DNA of 17,155 nt from CAJXUU01 sp963975265 (GTDB taxonomy: Bacteria > Bacteroidota > Bacteroidia > Chitinophagales > Saprospiraceae), in assembly GCA_963975265.1 (NCBI GenBank), contig CAXBGT010000125.1, positions 1 through 17,155 on the forward strand, read 5' to 3'. Positions 16,797 through 17,155 of the stretch are shown here, piece by piece; position 1 is the first letter of the stretch, and every line of letters starts with the position of its first letter. The position numbers and the translations under genes are program-made. A model generated the notes under the pieces. That model was not told where the DNA came from. It did not search any database and saw only the letters and a program-made list of their open reading frames with translations.

Positions 16797-16997
16797 ATGA
16801 ATAATTTATTAAAAGAAATTATGGTGCTGTTCATAATAATTGTGTTCTCAAATGTACTCGTTTCATTCGCAGGATGTAAAGATGTTTTGGCAAATCCGAT
16901 TAGATTTTTTGGAGCGGCAATAGTGATTAGTATTATAGGAGGTTTTGTCACTAAATGGATAAAATTTCGAGCACTAGAAGCAAATACCAAAGGATAG
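16797..16997 (+). CDS. Small two-helix membrane protein, function unknown
   Basis: A 66-residue ORF not recognised as a known family. It has a short basic N-terminus (MNNLLKE), one hydrophobic helix at ~8-27 (IMVLFIIIVFSNVLVSF), a polar loop with one cysteine (AGCKDVLANP), a second helix at ~35-52 (IRFFGAAIVISIIGGFV), and a basic tail (TKWIKFRALEANTKG). The regular two-helix pattern with positive flanks argues for a genuine inner-membrane protein. An A-rich leader (AAAAAAGAATAAGAAT) directly precedes the ATG, as in many Bacteroidota genes, and a -7-like box lies 31 nt upstream. It stands alone, 378 nt after the regulator, on the same strand, and has no visible link to glucan use. The opposite-strand frame over the same region looks like its mirror and is not called. 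Confidence 0.5.
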   Translation: MNNLLKEIMVLFIIIVFSNVLVSFAGCKDVLANPIRFFGAAIVISIIGGFVTKWIKFRALEANTKG

Positions 16998-17011
16998 TAA
17001 TATCTTAATAA

Positions 17012-17032
17012 ATATCAAATATCAAATGTCAA
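17012..17032. repeat. Three tandem copies of a 7-nt unit
   Basis: ATATCAA, ATATCAA and ATGTCAA follow each other directly after the small membrane ORF. This is a minor AT-rich tandem repeat; no function is apparent. The rest of 16998-17155 holds no recognisable gene. Confidence 0.5.
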
Positions 17033-17155
17033 ATAAAGCTTCTAAACAGGAAGGAAAACTAGAATAATTATTTAGTGGGAAATGGAATTCTCTTTTACTG
17101 AAAAGTATGTACAAAACAACTAAGGAAAAAACGTAAGCTAACAAGTGCTATGAGA

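Noticed and set aside
16757..16990. Minus-strand 77-codon frame
   Set aside because: Opposite the two-helix ORF; its hydrophobic parts are the mirror of that gene, and the plus-strand frame has the better leader and membrane pattern.
1..17155. tRNA, rRNA, CRISPR arrays and insertion sequences
   Set aside because: Looked for on both strands; no cloverleaf, no regularly spaced repeats, no transposase motif or long terminal inverted repeats were seen.

Overview
The window is AT-rich DNA from a member of the Bacteroidota, probably a marine or environmental Cytophagales- or Flavobacteriia-like bacterium. The evidence is a one-component regulator with a Y_Y_Y domain and a C-terminal LuxR-type HTH, several SPII lipoproteins, candidate promoters of the TTG / TAnnTTTG type, no clear Shine-Dalgarno sequences, and a BNR-repeat lipoprotein of a kind common in this phylum. 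I cannot name the genus.

Layout. (1) 1-1584, minus strand: a BNR/Asp-box propeller lipoprotein whose 3' end lies outside the window, with a candidate promoter. (2) 1585-2417: mostly non-coding, holding a truncated PIN-domain remnant. (3) 2418-13140, minus strand: a compact six-gene beta-glucan operon with gaps of 53, 80, -1, 29 and 2 nt. In transcription order it encodes a long GH94-clan phosphorylase (GH149/GH161-like), a GH2/GH5-like TIM-barrel lipoprotein, a GH17 lipoprotein, a GH30 lipoprotein, an MFS (GPH-type) sugar transporter fused in frame to a GH17 domain, and a stand-alone GH17 without a signal peptide. (4) 13141-13547: divergent control region with an inverted repeat flanked by direct repeats. 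(5) 13548-16418, plus strand: transmembrane sensor-regulator. (6) 16419-17155: a strongly G-over-C-skewed non-coding stretch and a small two-helix membrane ORF.

Proposed logic (inference). Three lipoproteins (GH17, GH30, TIM barrel) process a beta-1,3-glucan with beta-1,6 linkages, such as laminarin or fungal glucan, at the cell envelope. The GPH-type permease imports oligosaccharides. Its fused GH17 domain and the stand-alone GH17 copy would act on the cytoplasmic side, and the phosphorylase would release glucose 1-phosphate. The divergent regulator has a periplasmic propeller and a cytoplasmic HTH, so it could sense a glucan fragment and switch on the operon. No SusC/SusD pair, GH3 or GH16 is in the window.

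The most unusual element is the transporter-GH17 fusion next to its own unfused paralogue: the two GH17 domains align without a gap and are about 60% identical by hand count. Together with the phosphorylase this suggests an import-coupled, cytoplasmic route for beta-1,3-glucan oligosaccharides.
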